From: JAILLW01 sp045629045
GTDB lineage: Bacteria; Bacillota; Clostridia; Lachnospirales; Lachnospiraceae
Assembly: GCA_045629045.1 (NCBI GenBank)
Contig: JAZQQM010000027.1
Location: forward strand, 62,001-126,000
Direction of reading: 5' to 3'
Length of the DNA stretch: 64,000 nt
This document shows, in pieces, positions 25,922 through 35,002 of this stretch. The position numbers and the translations under genes are program-made. A model generated the notes under the pieces. The model was given only the letters and a program-made list of their open reading frames with translations, was not told the DNA's origin and searched no databases. Every line of letters starts with the position of its first letter. Position 1 is the stretch's first letter.

Positions 25922-26419
25922 GTGAATAAGAAGGTTTTCCAAATTTTAGTTGATAATACAACCGGTGTTTTAAGCAGAATTTCAGGTTTGTTTGCAAGAC
26001 GCGGTTATAATATTGAATCTATTACTGCAGGTGTTACTGCGGATCCGCGATTCACCAGAATTACGATTGTTGCATCCGGAGATGATGAGGTCCTTGTTCA
26101 AATAGAAAAACAGGTTGCCAAGCTTGTTGATGTTGAACATATAAGAGAACTTGTTCCGGATGAGTCAGTATACAGAGAACTTGCTTTAGTTAAGGTTAGA
26201 GCAGATTCAAAGCAAAGAGATGATGTGAAATCGATTGTGGATTTTTATAAAGCCAAAATTATCGATGTTGCTTATGACAGCTTAGTAATCGAGCTTACCG
26301 GCAATTCGGCAAAGATTGATTCTTTCCTTGATATATTACGGGATTACGAGATTCTCGAACTTGCAAGAACAGGTATTGCGGGATTATGTCGAGGAACTGA
26401 TGGAGTTGTATATTTATAA
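25922..26419 (+). CDS. ilvH: Acetolactate synthase small (regulatory) subunit, copy 2
   Basis: A 165-residue ACT-domain subunit with the classical start FQILVDNTTGVLSRISGLFA and RRGYNIESIT, and a C-terminal domain ending ELARTGIAGLCRG. It starts with GTG at 25922 after GGGAG. It is closer to the usual bacterial IlvH than its upstream paralogue. ilvC follows after 26 nt. Two large subunits exist in this window, so each small subunit may serve a different one; that is inference. Confidence 0.93.
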   Translation: MNKKVFQILVDNTTGVLSRISGLFARRGYNIESITAGVTADPRFTRITIVASGDDEVLVQIEKQVAKLVDVEHIRELVPDESVYRELALVKVRADSKQRDDVKSIVDFYKAKIIDVAYDSLVIELTGNSAKIDSFLDILRDYEILELARTGIAGLCRGTDGVVYL

Positions 26420-26445
26420 TTTATATATGAAAGGAGTCATTTAAA

Positions 26446-27468
26446 ATGGCAAACAAGATTTATTATCAGGAAGATTGTAACTTATCTCTTTTAGAGGGAA
26501 AGACAATTGCTGTCATTGGTTATGGTAGCCAGGGACACGCTCATGCACTTAATGCAAAGGAGTCGGGATGCAATGTCATTATCGGTCTTTATGAAGGCTC
26601 TAAGAGCTGGGCTAAGGCTGAAGCACAGGGATTTAAAGTATATACAGCTGCAGAAGCAGCAAAGAAAGCCGACATTATTATGATTCTTATTAATGATGAA
26701 CTTCAGGCTGATATGTATAAGAAGGATATCGAACCTAACCTTGAAGAAGGAAACATGCTTATGTTCGCTCATGGTTTCAACATTCATTTCGGATGCATTA
26801 ATCCTCCTAAGAATGTCGATGTTACCATGATTGCACCTAAGGGACCCGGACACACAGTTCGTTCAGAGTATCAGGCAGGTAAGGGTGTCCCTTGTTTGGT
26901 TGCTGTTCATCAGGATGCTACAGGTAAAGCACTTGATAAGGCACTTGCTTATGCACTTGCTATCGGCGGACCAGGAGCCGGTGTTCTTGAGACAACATTC
27001 AGAACAGAAACAGAAACAGACCTCTTTGGTGAGCAGGCAGTTCTTTGCGGCGGTGTTTGTGCACTTATGCAGGCAGGTTTTGAAACACTTTGCGAAGCAG
27101 GATATGATCCTCGTAACGCATACTTCGAGTGTATTCACGAAATGAAACTTATTGTTGACTTAATTTATCAGTCAGGTTTCGCAGGAATGAGATATTCAAT
27201 CTCTAATACAGCAGAATATGGTGACTATATTACAGGTCCTAAGATTATTACAGATGAAACTAAGAAGACTATGAAGAAGATTCTTTCAGATATTCAGGAC
27301 GGAACATTTGCTAAGGAATTCTTACTTGATATGTCTCCTGCAGGTCGTCAGGTTCACTTCAAGGCAATGAGAAAGCTTGCTGCAGAGCATCCTTCAGAGA
27401 AGGTCGGTGAAGAAGTTCGTAAGCTTTATTCTTGGAATAACGAAGACGATAAGCTTATCAACAACTAA
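26446..27468 (+). CDS. ilvC: Ketol-acid reductoisomerase (class I)
   Basis: A 340-residue enzyme that isomerises and reduces acetolactate for Val, Leu and Ile synthesis. The Rossmann motif is IGYGSQGHAHALN (residues 24-36). The next loop, GLYEGSKSW (47-55), has Tyr49 and Glu50 where NADPH-specific enzymes usually carry Arg and a basic residue. The C-terminal knotted domain has the metal ligands in DLFGEQ and the E-x3-E region. The length is class I. It is preceded by AAGGAG and followed by a strong terminator. Confidence 0.96.
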   Translation: MANKIYYQEDCNLSLLEGKTIAVIGYGSQGHAHALNAKESGCNVIIGLYEGSKSWAKAEAQGFKVYTAAEAAKKADIIMILINDELQADMYKKDIEPNLEEGNMLMFAHGFNIHFGCINPPKNVDVTMIAPKGPGHTVRSEYQAGKGVPCLVAVHQDATGKALDKALAYALAIGGPGAGVLETTFRTETETDLFGEQAVLCGGVCALMQAGFETLCEAGYDPRNAYFECIHEMKLIVDLIYQSGFAGMRYSISNTAEYGDYITGPKIITDETKKTMKKILSDIQDGTFAKEFLLDMSPAGRQVHFKAMRKLAAEHPSEKVGEEVRKLYSWNNEDDKLINN

Positions 27469-27480
27469 TTCAAGCAATAT

Positions 27481-27510
27481 ATGGGGGCTTAATCAGCCCC
27501 CATTTTTTTT
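27481..27510 (+). terminator. Terminator after ilvC
   Basis: ATGGGGGCT pairs with AGCCCCCAT across a 5-nt loop and is followed by eight T. Confidence 0.95.
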
Positions 27511-27548
27511 ACATAGGTTATGTTTATCTACAGAATGGAGTAAATATT

Positions 27549-28808
27549 ATGGGAATGACTATGACTCAAAAAATATTGGCTGCTCATGCGGGACTTCCTT
27601 ATGTTGAAGCAGGACAGTTAATAGAGGCAGATCTTGATTTGGTTCTGGGCAATGATATTACAAGCCCGGTTGCCATAAAAGAAATGGAAAAAATGAATGT
27701 ATCCGGAGTTTTTGACAAGGATAAGATAGCTCTTGTACCGGATCATTTTGTACCTAATAAAGATATAAAGTCGGCAGAACACTGTAAATGTGTAAGAGAA
27801 TTTGCGGCAAAACACGAAATAACCAATTACTTTGAAGTCGGCAAGATGGGAATTGAGCATGCACTTTTACCGGAGAGCGGACTTACGGTTGCAGGTGATG
27901 TCATTATAGGTGCAGATTCACATACATGTACTTACGGAGCTTTGGGAGCTTTTTCAACGGGTGTAGGCTCTACAGACATGGCTGCGGGTATGGCAACCGG
28001 AAAAGCATGGTTTAAGGTACCTTCGGCTATTAAGTTTAATCTTACGGGTAAGCTTAACAAATGGGTTTCCGGTAAAGACGTTATTCTTCACATAATAGGA
28101 ATGATCGGAGTAGACGGAGCTTTATATAAATCTATGGAATTTACAGGCGACGGTGTTGCTTCATTGTCTATGGACGACAGATTTACAATTGCCAATATGG
28201 CAATTGAAGCAGGCGGTAAGAACGGTATTTTCCCTGTTGACGATTTGGCAATCGAGTATATGGAAGAGCATTCAAATCGCCCTTATGTAATATATGAAGC
28301 TGATGAAGATGCGATTTATGATGAAGAATATACAATTGATTTAAGTACACTAAAATCTACCGTTGCATTCCCACATCTTCCCGAGAACACCAAAACAATC
28401 GATGAATGCGGAGAAGTTAAGATTGATCAGGTTGTTATAGGTTCATGTACCAACGGAAGAATGGAAGATATGAGAGTAGCGGCTCAGATTCTTAAGGGCT
28501 CTACGGTTGCAGAGGGTATTAGATGTATTGTCATTCCCGCAACTCAAAAAATATACCTTCAGTGTATGGAAGAAGGTCTGTTAAAGATATTTATCGAATC
28601 GGGATGTGTTGTTTCAACACCTACATGCGGTCCGTGCCTTGGCGGATATATGGGAGTTATGGCTGCGGGAGAAAGATGTGTCAGTACAACTAACAGAAAT
28701 TTCGTCGGAAGAATGGGTCATGTTGATTCCGAAGTATATCTTGCAAGTCCGGCTGTTGCTGCAGCTTCGGCTATTACAGGATATATTACCGATCCTACAT
28801 CAATTTAG
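27549..28808 (+). CDS. leuC: 3-isopropylmalate dehydratase large subunit
   Basis: A 419-residue aconitase-family subunit that isomerises 2-isopropylmalate in leucine synthesis. The 4Fe-4S ligands are visible in IGSCTNGR and in TPTCGPCLGG; further active-site motifs are GADSHTCTYGA and GNDITSPVA. The 419-residue length is that of the archaeal/clostridial two-subunit type. The stop is 9 nt before the leuD start. Confidence 0.95.
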   Translation: MGMTMTQKILAAHAGLPYVEAGQLIEADLDLVLGNDITSPVAIKEMEKMNVSGVFDKDKIALVPDHFVPNKDIKSAEHCKCVREFAAKHEITNYFEVGKMGIEHALLPESGLTVAGDVIIGADSHTCTYGALGAFSTGVGSTDMAAGMATGKAWFKVPSAIKFNLTGKLNKWVSGKDVILHIIGMIGVDGALYKSMEFTGDGVASLSMDDRFTIANMAIEAGGKNGIFPVDDLAIEYMEEHSNRPYVIYEADEDAIYDEEYTIDLSTLKSTVAFPHLPENTKTIDECGEVKIDQVVIGSCTNGRMEDMRVAAQILKGSTVAEGIRCIVIPATQKIYLQCMEEGLLKIFIESGCVVSTPTCGPCLGGYMGVMAAGERCVSTTNRNFVGRMGHVDSEVYLASPAVAAASAITGYITDPTSI

Positions 28809-28817
28809 GAGGCATTT

Positions 28818-29306
28818 ATGGAAAACGCAAAAGGTTTAGTATTTAAATACGGTGACAATGTTGATACAGATGTAATTATTCCTGCAAGATATCTTAATTC
28901 TTCGGATCCCAAAGAACTTGCAACACATTGTATGGAAGATATTGACAAAGAGTTTGTCAATCTTGTAAAAAAAGGCGATATAATTGTTGCCAATAAGAAT
29001 TTCGGTTGCGGCTCATCAAGAGAACATGCTCCCATTGCTATTAAAGCATCCGGAGTTTCCTGCGTAATAGCCGAGACATTTGCAAGAATTTTCTACAGAA
29101 ATTCAATAAATATAGGTCTTCCTATTATTGAATGTCCGGAAGCTGCAAGGGAGATTTGCGCCGGTGATGAAGTAGAAGTATATTTTGATACGGGAATTAT
29201 TAAAGATATCACAAAGGGCACTGAATATAAGGGTCAGGCTTTCCCTCCTTTTATGCAGAAAATTATTGATGCAGAGGGATTGATTAATTACATTAATGCA
29301 AAATAA
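28818..29306 (+). CDS. leuD: 3-isopropylmalate dehydratase small subunit
   Basis: A 162-residue swivelling subunit that completes the LeuCD enzyme. The signature ANKNFGCGSSREHAP carries the substrate-binding loop, and FARIFYRNSINIGLP is also typical. AGGAGG lies just upstream. Its last codons overlap the start of the next gene (29296). leuA and leuB are not in the window. Confidence 0.95.
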   Translation: MENAKGLVFKYGDNVDTDVIIPARYLNSSDPKELATHCMEDIDKEFVNLVKKGDIIVANKNFGCGSSREHAPIAIKASGVSCVIAETFARIFYRNSINIGLPIIECPEAAREICAGDEVEVYFDTGIIKDITKGTEYKGQAFPPFMQKIIDAEGLINYINAK

Positions 29307-29916
29307 TAAAAATTCTATATTAATAAAGACAATAGGAATCACTTCGGTGATTCTTATTGCTATAATGTGCGGTATATATTTGTACAAAACATATATACCA
29401 AGATATAATACGTATATTAAAGTGGGAGAGTATAAAATTTCCGAATGCGAATATACGTATTATTATAATTCCTATTATAATTACTATATTAATAATTTCA
29501 GCCCGTATTTTGATTATATGGGTGTGAATTCGGATGAGGATTTATTATCGCAGGAATATGATAACGGTGTTACGTTTGAACAGATGTTTAAGGCGGCTGC
29601 CGTTGATCAGATTAAAGAAATATATTGCCTGTATGATGAAGCCGTAAAAGAAAATTTTGAATTTGATACGGAAGAATTATATGAGGGCTTTATCAATACG
29701 GTTACGGAAGCAATAAAAGATTCCGACATTACGATTACCGATTATTTTAAAAACTATTACGGTAGTCATATTTCCGAAAAACTGGTTAAAAAATATATAA
29801 CCATGGGATATTATTCATTGGAGTATTACAATAAGCTTGTCAATGATATGGGTCAGGATAGCGCAGATGAATATGTTCGGAAGCTTAAAAATAAAATGGA
29901 AGTAGTTTACTATTGA
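29296..29916 (+). CDS. Membrane-anchored SurA-N-like protein without PPIase domain
   Basis: A 206-residue protein with one N-terminal membrane segment (about residues 9-28) and an extracytoplasmic helical domain rich in Tyr and Asn (about residues 40-70). The pattern resembles the SurA-N region of clostridial PrsA-like foldases, but the chain ends where a parvulin domain would begin. The start overlaps leuD by 11 nt and has no clear Shine-Dalgarno at the usual distance, so coupled translation is likely. Its stop overlaps the TTG start of the glycosyltransferase-like gene, which suggests a joint role. Confidence 0.65.
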   Translation: MQNNKNSILIKTIGITSVILIAIMCGIYLYKTYIPRYNTYIKVGEYKISECEYTYYYNSYYNYYINNFSPYFDYMGVNSDEDLLSQEYDNGVTFEQMFKAAAVDQIKEIYCLYDEAVKENFEFDTEELYEGFINTVTEAIKDSDITITDYFKNYYGSHISEKLVKKYITMGYYSLEYYNKLVNDMGQDSADEYVRKLKNKMEVVYY

Positions 29917-31502
29917 AAAAGAAAAATATTTTATTGATTATAATTTTAATAATGGTTCAATTGTCATTTCTTTGTTATTTCGGTTGCGAAAAAAAGGGAA
30001 TGCATTTTGATGAGCTTTTTTCTTACTTTAATACCAATAATTCCGTAGGTCGACAGGTGTATGACAGGACTTTCCTGGAGAAAGAAGATATAACAAAAGA
30101 CTTTTACGTAAAAGACGGAGAAGAATTTAACTATTCATATGTAATCACACTTCAGGGCTACGATGTTCATCCGCCGGTTTATTATCTGATACTTCATACA
30201 ATATGTTCCTTTACAAAAGGTATTTTTTCATATTGGCAGGGACTTTTGTTAAACGCTTTGGCACTTAGCATTGCAATTGTATTTATATTTTTGTCCATAT
30301 ACGAAATAACCGATAACAGTATAGTTTCGTTTATCATATCTTTGTTTATTGCAATTAATACGGGAAACATTTCAAACGGAATGTTTATCAGAATGTATGC
30401 GCTTTTGACAATGTGGATTACAATAAGCATTTATTTGCATATTAGAATGTCAAAGGTAGAAGATTTTTCAAAACCGGGATGGAAATATATTATTTTAAAC
30501 GGGATTTTGACCTATGTGGGATTTTTGACACATTACTTTTATCTTGTTTTTCTGTTCTTTATTGAAATAGCCTTCTGGCTTCCTAAATTGTTTAAAATCA
30601 AACAATACTATAAGACAATAATTAAGTATGCAGCTTGCATATTGATATCCGGTCTTCTGGGCGTTGTATCATTCCCGCAGTGCCTGGGACATGTAAATTC
30701 CGGTTACAGAGGTGTAGAAGTTAAATCAAATATGTTTGATTTAACTGATTTTGGCGACAGAATCAGTTTCTTTGGCGGCCTGATTGACAAATTTGTATTC
30801 GGAAAATGTTTATATATTTATCTGCTGCTTGCATTATTACTATTATTTACTTCTTATTGTCTGGCAAAGAAGAATAAAACAAAGTTTGAAAATATATCTG
30901 TTTTTGTGCAAACAATATTAATTCCTACTATGGGATATTTTCTTATTTCGGCTAAAGCATCATTAATCGGAGAGGAGGCAATGATAAGATATCAGCTTCC
31001 GATTTACGGATTGATTATAGTCTGTATGTTTCTTATTATTTATAAATGCTGTGTGTCTGTTTTTAAAAATGAGAAAGTGCAGAAGACGGTATTGGGCATT
31101 ATTGCGGTATCATTTTTGGTAATCAGTTTAATATCTATTTATAATGGAAATGTTTTTTATCTTTATCCCGAACAGAATGAAATGAAAAAGATTGCAAAAG
31201 AAAACGCGGATAAAGAATGCGTTTATATCTATAATAATGATAATAATAAATATTTTTTGTGGAATGATGTCGAACAGCTGTGGCAGTTTGATGAAATCTA
31301 TTTTGTTGACAGCGATAATATGACTCCGATTGATGAAACAAAAATTTGTAACAGTACAGATTTAATAGTTTATATATCGACTCTTAACCCAAAGGAAGAT
31401 TTCGGAGAATACGAGAGTCTGATTTATAATTCAAACAATAATCTCCATTCATACAGCAAATTGTACGATGGAGTTTATTGTGAATGTTATGAATTTAAAT
31501 AA
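29913..31502 (+). CDS. Polytopic membrane protein, GT-C/ArnT-PMT-like glycosyltransferase
   Basis: A 529-residue integral membrane protein with about ten hydrophobic segments and a soluble C-terminal part of ~120 residues. The first loop holds an acidic motif (MHFDELFSYF), as in GT-C enzymes that use lipid-linked sugars, and HPPVYYLILH matches the PMT/ArnT family pattern after that loop. The start is the TTG at 29913, overlapping the previous stop. The acceptor and donor are unknown. It ends 1 nt before the stop of the convergent phosphatase gene, with no terminator between them. Confidence 0.7.
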   Translation: MKKKNILLIIILIMVQLSFLCYFGCEKKGMHFDELFSYFNTNNSVGRQVYDRTFLEKEDITKDFYVKDGEEFNYSYVITLQGYDVHPPVYYLILHTICSFTKGIFSYWQGLLLNALALSIAIVFIFLSIYEITDNSIVSFIISLFIAINTGNISNGMFIRMYALLTMWITISIYLHIRMSKVEDFSKPGWKYIILNGILTYVGFLTHYFYLVFLFFIEIAFWLPKLFKIKQYYKTIIKYAACILISGLLGVVSFPQCLGHVNSGYRGVEVKSNMFDLTDFGDRISFFGGLIDKFVFGKCLYIYLLLALLLLFTSYCLAKKNKTKFENISVFVQTILIPTMGYFLISAKASLIGEEAMIRYQLPIYGLIIVCMFLIIYKCCVSVFKNEKVQKTVLGIIAVSFLVISLISIYNGNVFYLYPEQNEMKKIAKENADKECVYIYNNDNNKYFLWNDVEQLWQFDEIYFVDSDNMTPIDETKICNSTDLIVYISTLNPKEDFGEYESLIYNSNNNLHSYSKLYDGVYCECYEFK

Positions 31503-31503
31503 A

Positions 31504-32292
31504 TTACAATTGGAAAGGGTTTGCGAAGGAACCGGCAGGTGAAATAGGATGATTTGCCTCTTTTAAATGGGATACATCACCTATTGCCTGAACTCTGAAA
31601 GAAGCTTCTTTACCCCAACGTTCTTCGGTAGATACTATAGTAACACCCGTTGGCGGAATATAGAATCCATGCACCAGACATTCGAAAGGAATATTAAGAA
31701 GGTGCGACAATACCATACAGGTAACACCCAGATGACAGAAAAATACAAGAGTTGTTTCATCCTTATCAAGATCGGGTCCGTTATTAACGATTTCTTTGTT
31801 AGCCCCGGTTGTTCCTTTAAGAAATCTTTCGGTAGCATTTTCATTTATATAATATTTCCCGTTTCTGACATATCCGTATTGACGAAGAATATCATCGAAG
31901 CCGTTTATTACAAGAGGGTAGTTTTTGGCTAAATCCTCATTGCTTTTTATGGTTTTACTCTTTAAAAATCCGTCTTCAAATTCAAAAAAATGTGGTTCAT
32001 TGGTCCAATGTGAGGGGACATAATCCCAGGGTACGCCGATTCTTCCCGTAACGGGATCCAGGGTCGGATATGAAAATTCTCTCATGAAAGGTAACTCTAT
32101 TGCATCTTTTCCGTGAATTTGTAATGAAAACAAAGCTGTGTCTTTGGCACGTCCCTGACTTGATACGTAGAATTGAGTAACCTTCCAGTCTTTAATTCTT
32201 TGAGCAAGAATTTTGGCTTCTTCCCAACCGTTTGGTGTTAATGTGTCATTTACGTAATCAGGTTCCGCATGACGAACAAATAAAAGTTTCAT
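31504..32292 (-). CDS. Histidine phosphatase family protein
   Basis: A 262-residue enzyme of the phosphoglycerate-mutase-like branch. The phosphohistidine motif LFVRHAEPDY opens the protein, and a second catalytic His sits in TLVFFCHLGV. The insert between them is larger than in short phosphatases. The substrate cannot be predicted. It is transcribed divergently from the nusG-II operon. Confidence 0.88.
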   Translation of the reverse strand: MKLLFVRHAEPDYVNDTLTPNGWEEAKILAQRIKDWKVTQFYVSSQGRAKDTALFSLQIHGKDAIELPFMREFSYPTLDPVTGRIGVPWDYVPSHWTNEPHFFEFEDGFLKSKTIKSNEDLAKNYPLVINGFDDILRQYGYVRNGKYYINENATERFLKGTTGANKEIVNNGPDLDKDETTLVFFCHLGVTCMVLSHLLNIPFECLVHGFYIPPTGVTIVSTEERWGKEASFRVQAIGDVSHLKEANHPISPAGSFANPFQL

Positions 32293-32412
32293 ATTTGAAT
32301 CTCCCGAAAATAATAATTTAAATTAATACGTTTTGTATTATAAAGATGACTGTTAATATGGGTATTCTATCATAGTAAATGAACATAATAAAGAATTTGA
32401 TAGGCATATTAC

Positions 32413-32441
32413 TTGAAACATATGTTCGATTATGATATATT
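32413..32441 (+). promoter_or_regulatory. Promoter of nusG-II-gx-ruvAB with overlapping LexA-like box
   Basis: TTGAAA (32413-32418), a 17-nt spacer and TATATT (32436-32441). The sequence GAAACATATGTTCG (32415-32428) overlaps the -35 and spacer and matches 12 of 14 bases of the Gram-positive LexA box CGAACATATGTTCG. The position fits repression. Confidence 0.6.
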
Positions 32442-32468
32442 TTTATTAGTGGCGGGTCACATATTTTT

Positions 32469-32846
32469 ATGAAAAAATATATAGCAGATATACTTATTAT
32501 AACAATTATACTTATAACTTCACTATTCTGGATTATATACAATAAATCCTTTTGTAAGGATACTTCGGGATCAAAAGAAGTAAATGTTTATGTTGACGGT
32601 GATTTATACGGTACATACAGCATTGATACAGATGACGATATAGATATTGATTCTAAATACGGTCATAACAGATTATCCATTAAGGACAATAAAGTACGTA
32701 TGACGGACTCTGACTGCGATAATAATTCCTGTATTAATATGGGGGAAATTTCTTATTCCTATGAATCAATTATCTGCATACCTAACAGAGTAGTGGTTGA
32801 AATAAGTGACGGCAATAAGGAGAGTATAGATGCAATCGCCTATTAA
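32469..32846 (+). CDS. NusG domain II-like protein
   Basis: A 125-residue protein with one N-terminal membrane segment (about residues 5-24) and a small beta domain of the NusG_II family. The typical CDNNSC and IICIPNRVVVEI motifs are present. The function is unknown, but this family is regularly found directly upstream of gx, as here, where the genes overlap by 17 nt. Confidence 0.85.
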   Translation: MKKYIADILIITIILITSLFWIIYNKSFCKDTSGSKEVNVYVDGDLYGTYSIDTDDDIDIDSKYGHNRLSIKDNKVRMTDSDCDNNSCINMGEISYSYESIICIPNRVVVEISDGNKESIDAIAY

Positions 32847-33348
32847 ATACAAAACCGCATACATAGGAGTGCTTGTGGCCTTTAGTCTGATTCTTTCGTA
32901 TATTGAATCATTTATAGTTATCCCTATACCGATTCCGGGAATTAAGATAGGCCTTTCCAATTTGTGCGTCGTTGTATGTTTATATCTTTTCGGCCCTTTA
33001 TACGGAATAATGCTTTCTGTTGTTAAGGCACTGCTTTGCTCATTGCTGTTTGGTAATTTTAATGTACTTATGTATTCGCTGATGGGCGCACTTTTAAGCT
33101 CGATTGCAATGGCTTTATTAATGCGCATTAAATCGATACATATGCCTGTAGTTTCAGCCTGCGGAGGAGTGTTTCACAATATAGGACAGTTTATTGTGGC
33201 ATATATTATTCTTCGGTCAAAAGGGTTACTTTATTATTTGCCGTTTTTAATTATTTTTGGTTTATTGACAGGTTTGATTTTGGGAATTGTTTGCAATTTA
33301 ATAATCCCTCCCATTAAGAAAATAATACACAAAGGAGTAGAATTGTGA
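32830..33348 (+). CDS. Gx transporter family / heptaprenyl diphosphate synthase component I-like
   Basis: A 172-residue, very hydrophobic protein with about five membrane segments, of the Hpre_diP_synt_I (Gx) family, which resembles ECF-type substrate-binding components. The motif IPIPGIKIGLSNLCVV is characteristic. AAGGAG lies upstream inside the nusG-II gene. The stop overlaps the GTG start of ruvA. The historical link to heptaprenyl diphosphate synthesis is weak evidence for its substrate. Confidence 0.85.
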   Translation: MQSPIKYKTAYIGVLVAFSLILSYIESFIVIPIPIPGIKIGLSNLCVVVCLYLFGPLYGIMLSVVKALLCSLLFGNFNVLMYSLMGALLSSIAMALLMRIKSIHMPVVSACGGVFHNIGQFIVAYIILRSKGLLYYLPFLIIFGLLTGLILGIVCNLIIPPIKKIIHKGVEL

Positions 33349-33947
33349 TTGCTCATATTAACGGAATTCTTGATGATATATATGAAGACAGAGTAGTAAT
33401 TGATGTAAAGGGTGTGGGATATAATATTTATGTTTCTTCAAATACGCTTTCGGCATTACCGCCTATGGGCGAAAATGTCAAATTATATACCCATACGGTG
33501 GTTAGAGAAGATGCATTTATATTATTCGGCTTCTTAAATAAAGATGAATTGTTTTTGTTTAAGAAGATTATTACGGTTAGCGGAATCGGTCCCAAAGGCG
33601 GACTGGCTTTCTTTAATATTTTAAGTGCGGATGATTTAAGATTTGCCATATTATCAGGTGATGCAAAACTCTTGTCATCGGCACCCGGAATCGGCAAAAA
33701 AACTGCCGAAAAACTTATTCTTGAACTTAAAGATAAACTTGAATGGAATAAGGATTTTATCGCTAAGGAAATAAGCATAAACAATAATACAATGCCTTCG
33801 CTTACAGGAATTAAAAACGAAGCAGTAAGTGCACTGGTAGCATTGGGGTATGGCGCCAGAGAAGCACATGAAGCTGTATCAAAGGTAGATATTGCGGATG
33901 ATGATGTAGAAGCAGTTTTAAAGGAAGCATTAAAACAGTTGCTTTAA
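33345..33947 (+). CDS. ruvA: Holliday junction branch migration protein RuvA
   Basis: A 200-residue subunit that binds four-way junctions and loads RuvB. It has an N-terminal OB domain, two helix-hairpin-helix motifs (VSGIGPKGGLAFF and APGIGKKTAEKLI), and a C-terminal RuvB-binding domain ending ALKQLL. The start is a GTG overlapping the gx stop. ruvB follows at once. A LexA-like box lies at the head of the operon. Confidence 0.97.
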   Translation: MIAHINGILDDIYEDRVVIDVKGVGYNIYVSSNTLSALPPMGENVKLYTHTVVREDAFILFGFLNKDELFLFKKIITVSGIGPKGGLAFFNILSADDLRFAILSGDAKLLSSAPGIGKKTAEKLILELKDKLEWNKDFIAKEISINNNTMPSLTGIKNEAVSALVALGYGAREAHEAVSKVDIADDDVEAVLKEALKQLL

Positions 33948-33965
33948 TGAATGGAGATACTTTGT

Positions 33966-34961
33966 ATGAACAGAGTAATTGAAACAAAAGTATTAGATGA
34001 GGATATAGCCCTCGAAGGCTCTCTTAGACCTTCTTACCTTAAAGATTATATCGGTCAAAACAAAATAAAAGAAAGTCTTAGTGTATATATGGAAGCTGCC
34101 AAGGGACGTGGAGAATCCCTTGATCATGTATTGTTTTACGGTCCTCCGGGACTGGGCAAAACAACCCTTGCATCTATAATTGCCAACGAAATGGGGGTTA
34201 AGATGAAAGTTACGTCAGGTCCTGCTATTGAAAAGCCGGGAGAATTGGCAGCGATTCTTAATTCATTATCTGAAGGCGATGTTCTTTTTATTGATGAGAT
34301 ACATAGATTGAACAGGCAGGTGGAAGAAGTACTATATCCTGCCATGGAAGACTTTTGCATTGATATTATTATGGGAGAAGGCCAGTCTGCACGTTCTATG
34401 CGACTTCATTTACCGCATTTTACTTTGGTAGGGGCAACCACAAGAGCGGGATTATTGACAGCCCCCTTAAGGGACAGATTCGGTATAATACATAGACTTG
34501 AATATTATTCTCCGGAGGAATTACAGACAATTATTATGCATTCTGCCAAGGTGCTTAATGCCCCTATTGATGCCAAGGGTGCATACGAAATGGCGTCCCG
34601 TTCAAGAGGTACTCCGAGAATTGCAAACAGAATGCTAAAAAGAGTCAGAGATTATGCCGACGTTAAAGGCGACGGTATAATTACCCGGGAACTTGCAATA
34701 ACGGCACTTGATTTAATGGATGTTGATAAAATCGGTCTTGATCATATTGATCAGGCGATGCTGCTTACAATGATCAATAAATTCGGAGGCGGTCCTGTGG
34801 GACTCGATACTCTTGCGGCGGTAATAGGTGAAGACCCTTCCACTATTGAAGACGTTAATGAACCTTATCTTTTAAAAATGGGATTTATTAACAGAACTCC
34901 CAGAGGAAGAGTAGTAACTAACCTTGCTTATACCCATTTAGGTCTTGAAATTCCCGTATAA
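33966..34961 (+). CDS. ruvB: Holliday junction helicase RuvB
   Basis: A 331-residue AAA+ motor for branch migration. Walker A is GPPGLGKTTLA, Walker B is VLFIDEIHRL, and sensor 1 and the Arg finger are in TLVGATTRAG and PLRDRFG. A C-terminal winged-helix domain ends FINRTPRGRVVT. ATG 33966 is preferred because GGAG lies 9 nt upstream; the ATG at 33951 overlaps that site. Confidence 0.97.
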   Translation: MNRVIETKVLDEDIALEGSLRPSYLKDYIGQNKIKESLSVYMEAAKGRGESLDHVLFYGPPGLGKTTLASIIANEMGVKMKVTSGPAIEKPGELAAILNSLSEGDVLFIDEIHRLNRQVEEVLYPAMEDFCIDIIMGEGQSARSMRLHLPHFTLVGATTRAGLLTAPLRDRFGIIHRLEYYSPEELQTIIMHSAKVLNAPIDAKGAYEMASRSRGTPRIANRMLKRVRDYADVKGDGIITRELAITALDLMDVDKIGLDHIDQAMLLTMINKFGGGPVGLDTLAAVIGEDPSTIEDVNEPYLLKMGFINRTPRGRVVTNLAYTHLGLEIPV

Positions 34962-35002
34962 GAAATTTATAATATTTTTAATTATTGTTTTAGGGAGAAT
35001 TT

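Noticed and set aside
28606..28839. A short frame bridging the leuC-leuD junction
   Set aside because: It overlaps conserved coding sequence of both genes in another frame and lacks support of its own.
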